Position numbers and translations under genes: made by a program. The notes under the pieces are model-generated. The model was not told the DNA's origin, made no database searches, and was given only the letters and a program-made list of their open reading frames with translations. 32,992 nt of DNA from a virus, in the IMG/VR virus record IMGVR_UViG_3300017744_000071, positions 1 to 32,992 of that record; one strand, 5' to 3'. This document shows, piece after piece, positions 30,150 to 32,992 of this stretch (its first letter is position 1; each line of letters opens with the position of its first letter).

Positions 30150-31672
30150 AGTACTTTACCCATTAGTGCTAACACGTTGATCTCTTGGAGAGACAAACCA
30201 GAACCGTCTATGTCTGCTTCCAACCCAATAGTTATAATCCCACCACCGCCTGTAGCGTTGATGCCTCTTCGTGACGTAAGGTCGCCACCTGTAAATTCTA
30301 CCGTAGTGTTATATTCACTCTCGTTGAAATAACCAGCTACTTGACTACCCACTGTAAACTCTGCTGTCTGAAAAAACGTGCCAAAGTCATAAGACCATTT
30401 AAGGAACACGACGGAACTATTAGCTCCGACAATTGTAGGTCTAAGTTTTTTAAGTATCTTAAGACGCGAAGGGTCTCCAAAAGTAAGGCCGGGGCTGTAG
30501 TATTTAAAACGATAGGGTTCTCCGTTATCGTCGTAACCAGAGTACGTACTGATTCCGTTACCGTTTCCAATAAGCACTGTACCGTCTTCTTTTCTGCCGT
30601 AAGACGTAAAACCAGTTCCGGGCCAACGCGTAACACGGTAAGACCCATTTTCTAAAGTTCCACGAACGTCGAAACAAAACGTAGAGTTTTGCGCTGTAAA
30701 AGTTATTAAGTAAAAACCTTCCTCTGGACTATATAAGGTTCTATAAAATTCTGTTTCGTTTTGTAGTAAACCAATTATATCTTTAGTTACGTTATTGGAC
30801 AAACTACCAAGAGGCATTGACTTTTCTTGTATTGTTCTACCAAAGCTCTTTAGGCCTGTGTGAGACAAAAATAATACATCAGTGCCGGTGTACTGTACAG
30901 TATCACGGTCAACACAACCAACTCCTGCTACAGTGTCTGCTAAAGCCATTGTTGCAGGAGCTTCAGCCCCAGAGTAAGCAACAATACTGTGTTTACCGAA
31001 TATAATTAATAAACCATTGTGTGCTGCTAACGCTACAATTTCGTCATGACCGTCAGGCCATACTTTAGAAATGTCAATAGAACCACTAGTACCACCGGAC
31101 CAGTCGTGGCCTATTAAAAGATCAGACCAATAGATGGTAGACTTGTTAGCACCAAAGTCAGCCGTCCAAAGCCTCCCATAGGCCGCTAAGACTTCGTTAC
31201 CGTACATAGTACTAGTAACACCAGCCGCACCAGAAACGCTACTGAGCGTGACTACAGAGCCTCCTGCGTTGTCATAGACTAAAGGCTGAAGGCTACGCTG
31301 AAAGAAATAGATCTTGTCGTTGAAATTAACCATCTTCCAGTTGTCAGCATTTATTGTGTAGCTACCGGGAGTTTCGTCAGCTAGTGTTGTCGTGCCGCTA
31401 AGAATCTTATTGTTACCCACAGAAAAAATCTTGGAGTTACCGGCATCATCCTGAAACTCTTTGATTGCTCTAATCTTTGCAGAGCCAAGTTCTGTTTTGT
31501 TCGTGGTAATTACGGTGTGACCTTTACGAGACGCAATACGTCCACGCTTGTCAATGACTGCGTTATCTGCAACATCAGCAAACGAAGGGTCTTGTGCTAA
31601 CGGAGAATCTTCCGTGTTAACCCCTTTAAAGGCCGGTGCAACAAGATTAATACTTTGTAACTGTTGAGCCAT
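30146..31672 (-). CDS. Tail tubular protein B-like (nozzle) protein
   Basis: A 508-residue beta-rich protein: FKGVNTEDSPLAQDPSFADVADN, then DKRGRIASRKGH near the start, DEIVALAAHNGLLIIFGKHSI, DVLFLSHTGLKSFGR and later NATGGGGIITIG. Repeated strand-turn units over residues 40-400 suggest a beta-propeller, as in T7 gp12 and P22 gp10. It directly follows the tail tube A gene, the T7 order. It would form the lower part of the short tail. A GAGGT site precedes the ATG. Confidence 0.7.
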   Translation of the reverse strand: MAQQLQSINLVAPAFKGVNTEDSPLAQDPSFADVADNAVIDKRGRIASRKGHTVITTNKTELGSAKIRAIKEFQDDAGNSKIFSVGNNKILSGTTTLADETPGSYTINADNWKMVNFNDKIYFFQRSLQPLVYDNAGGSVVTLSSVSGAAGVTSTMYGNEVLAAYGRLWTADFGANKSTIYWSDLLIGHDWSGGTSGSIDISKVWPDGHDEIVALAAHNGLLIIFGKHSIVAYSGAEAPATMALADTVAGVGCVDRDTVQYTGTDVLFLSHTGLKSFGRTIQEKSMPLGSLSNNVTKDIIGLLQNETEFYRTLYSPEEGFYLITFTAQNSTFCFDVRGTLENGSYRVTRWPGTGFTSYGRKEDGTVLIGNGNGISTYSGYDDNGEPYRFKYYSPGLTFGDPSRLKILKKLRPTIVGANSSVVFLKWSYDFGTFFQTAEFTVGSQVAGYFNESEYNTTVEFTGGDLTSRRGINATGGGGIITIGLEADIDGSGLSLQEINVLALMGKVL

Positions 31673-31679
31673 AACTACC

Positions 31680-32327
31680 TCACGGAGTATAGAAGATTAC
31701 TTCTTCTGGATGCTTTTGAGCGTCTAGTGCAATAGCGTCAGACAAATAACGATCAGCAATAGCAAAGTATTCAGGAGCAGAAGTACCGCCTGTTTCTCCA
31801 CGTTCACGGGCCAACAACGCAATAGCCAAATGAATTACAGGCATTGAAGGAACAGTTAATTGATCATCATTAGCAGACAAATCAGCCCCACGCTTTACAC
31901 AGTTAAACCGTATTGTGTACGCTTTGTCAGGAATTGGATAGATATCAATCTGAGTATCACCACTACTATCAATACCGTTATACGTGTAGTAAGTAGGCGC
32001 ACTTTTGCGAGCATCAGAAATCAAGTAAGCTTCGTCAAAAAATGTTGCCGTTTGGTACTCCATAAACAAATTAGCAGTATCGTTAATAACGTTTAAGGCT
32101 TTAATCCTGTTTTGACTACCAGTCAGTACGTAGTTAAAAACATCAGCAGTAGTTGTAATAGTCAGTGTAGTACGTAACGCTGACCAGTCCCAAGAATCTT
32201 CTACTGTTCTTTTTGCATCGTTAACAAAGTCACCTACCATTTTACTGTAGGTGCTTGAAGCAACAGAAGTTACTTCCTCTTCTCGCATCCTTCGCAGGAC
32301 ATTGTTTACTATGTTTAAATATGTCAT
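31680..32327 (-). CDS. Tail tubular protein A-like (adaptor) protein
   Basis: A 215-residue protein with FVNDAKRTVEDSWDWSALRTT (about residues 33-53), IDIYPIPDKAYTIRFNCVKR and VIHLAIALLARERGE, the pattern of T7 gp11-type tail tube A proteins. Its dodecamer links portal to the tail nozzle. It starts one base after the stop of the PVET-repeat gene (TAATATG) and ends eight bases before tail tube B. Confidence 0.85.
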   Translation of the reverse strand: MTYLNIVNNVLRRMREEEVTSVASSTYSKMVGDFVNDAKRTVEDSWDWSALRTTLTITTTADVFNYVLTGSQNRIKALNVINDTANLFMEYQTATFFDEAYLISDARKSAPTYYTYNGIDSSGDTQIDIYPIPDKAYTIRFNCVKRGADLSANDDQLTVPSMPVIHLAIALLARERGETGGTSAPEYFAIADRYLSDAIALDAQKHPEEVIFYTP

Positions 32328-32328
32328 A

Positions 32329-32992
32329 TTACTTTAATCCAAATAGGCTGCGTTGAATAAGAGCGTCTAATTCCGCTACATAGTCCTTTTTAGGTACAAC
32401 AACTTGTCTATATTGAGGTGTTTGGTACGGAATAGAAAATTGCCCAACACCGTCTAATTGAGGTGCTGAAGGTGCCATCATTCCTCCACCTAGTCCCTCT
32501 AAACCACCTCCATCTCCGTCTCCGTCACCATCTCCAGTACCGTCTCCACTACCTGCTCCATCGCCAGCCCCTGTTCCTTCTCCAGTTCCTTCTGTGCCAG
32601 TCTCGTCAACACCTGTTTCTGGTTCTTGTGCAGGTTGCTCTGCTCCTGTTTCTTCCGGAGTAGCTTCGGCTTCCGGGGCAGGTTCTGCAGGAGTCTCTAC
32701 TGGTGTTTCTACTGGTGTTTCTACTGGTGTTTCTACTGGAGTTTCTACTGGAGTTTCTACTGGAGTTTCTACTGGAGTTTCTACTGGAGTTTCTACTGGA
32801 GTCTCTACTGGAGTTTCTACTGGAGTCTCTACCGGAGTTTCTACTGGAGTTTCTACTGGTGTTTCTACTGGAGTTTCTACTGGAGTCTCTACCGGAGTTT
32901 CTACTGGTGTTTCTACCGGAGTTTCTACTGGTGTTTCTACCGGAGTTTCTACTGGTGTTTCTACCGGAGTTTCTACTGGTGTTTCTACCGGA
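32329..32992 (-). CDS. PVET-repeat protein, 3' part (start not in this stretch)
   Basis: An open frame of 221 complete codons running off the right edge and ending TAA at 32329. Order from the edge: about 25 copies of PVET, a mixed acidic/proline part ([18 protein letters not shown]), a Gly/Asp-rich stretch ([21 protein letters not shown]), then a folded-looking C terminus ([20 protein letters not shown], then [16 protein letters not shown]). It is strongly acidic, extended and probably unstructured except at its ends. It sits between lysis and tail tube genes if the ends are joined, so a virion-attached flexible stalk or a length-determining linker is possible. If joined, the whole gene would have 228 codons including the stop, with its ATG at position 20. 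Confidence 0.75.
   Translation of the reverse strand, partial: PVETPVETPVETPVETPVETPVETPVETPVETPVETPVETPVETPVETPVETPVETPVETPVETPVETPVETPVETPVETPVETPVETPVETPVETPVETPAEPAPEAEATPEETGAEQPAQEPETGVDETGTEGTGEGTGAGDGAGSGDGTGDGDGDGDGGGLEGLGGGMMAPSAPQLDGVGQFSIPYQTPQYRQVVVPKKDYVAELDALIQRSLFGLK
32690..32992 (-). repeat. Tandem 12-base repeat coding PVET, about 25 copies, continues past the edge
   Basis: Units such as CCAGTAGAAACT are tandem for about 300 bases. All units encode PVET; differences are almost all at third codon positions (GGT/GGA/CCG-type changes on the plus strand). From about 32891 to the edge the units alternate in a 24-base higher-order repeat (at least four copies). Confidence 0.95.

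Noticed and set aside
32690-32992. CRISPR-like array
   Set aside because: The units are contiguous 12-base coding repeats without spacers and stay in one open frame.

Overview
The window reads as a lytic, podovirus-type tailed phage (Caudoviricetes), probably marine. Evidence: portal, large terminase, scaffold, HK97-fold-like capsid, T7-type tail tube proteins A and B, fibres, and a T7-like replication set (OB-fold SSB, gp4-type primase-helicase, gp5-type DNA polymerase, endonuclease I) together with a B12-dependent class II ribonucleotide reductase. No phage RNA polymerase, integrase, repressor, tRNA, CRISPR or insertion sequence was seen. The gene set recalls roseophage SIO1 and the cobalamin-RNR cobaviruses (Zobellviridae); that placement is an inference from gene content only.

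Layout. (1) 1-12931 is leftward. From its promoter at 12903-12931 the order is: small DNA-binding protein (possible small terminase), M15 endolysin, a beta-rich protein, large terminase, portal, a patch of tiny basic genes (7595-8635), a second promoter that matches the sigma70 consensus exactly (7570-7598), two small proteins, scaffold, capsid, a terminator (5222-5257), two tail-fibre genes, and small membrane/lysis genes. (2) 12932-13367 is the divergent control region, with an AT-rich stretch, an array of TTGRCA-type motifs and a rightward extended -10 promoter. (3) 13368-15872 is rightward and holds about a dozen tiny early genes, mostly coupled by ATGA/TAATG overlaps. (4) 15869-23567 is rightward replication and nucleotide metabolism from its own promoter: SSB, primase-helicase, PolA, GIY-YIG-like protein, Cas4/RecB-like nuclease, endonuclease I, DUF3310 protein and class II RNR, ending in a terminator at 23573. 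(5) 23580-32992 is leftward again: a (PVET)n protein, tail tubes A and B, a short fibre-like protein and four large probable internal virion or ejection proteins.

The two leftward blocks seem to be one operon cut by the window ends. An ATG at position 20 (minus strand), placed one base after the holin-like gene, reads off the left edge. If position 1 is joined to 32992 it continues in frame into the (PVET)n gene that runs off the right edge. The window may therefore be a whole genome of about 33 kb opened at a repeat, with one late operon of about 22 kb facing one early/replication operon. Transcription would rely on host sigma70 RNA polymerase, consistent with four sigma70-like promoters with 17-bp spacers (one perfect) and one extended -10 promoter.
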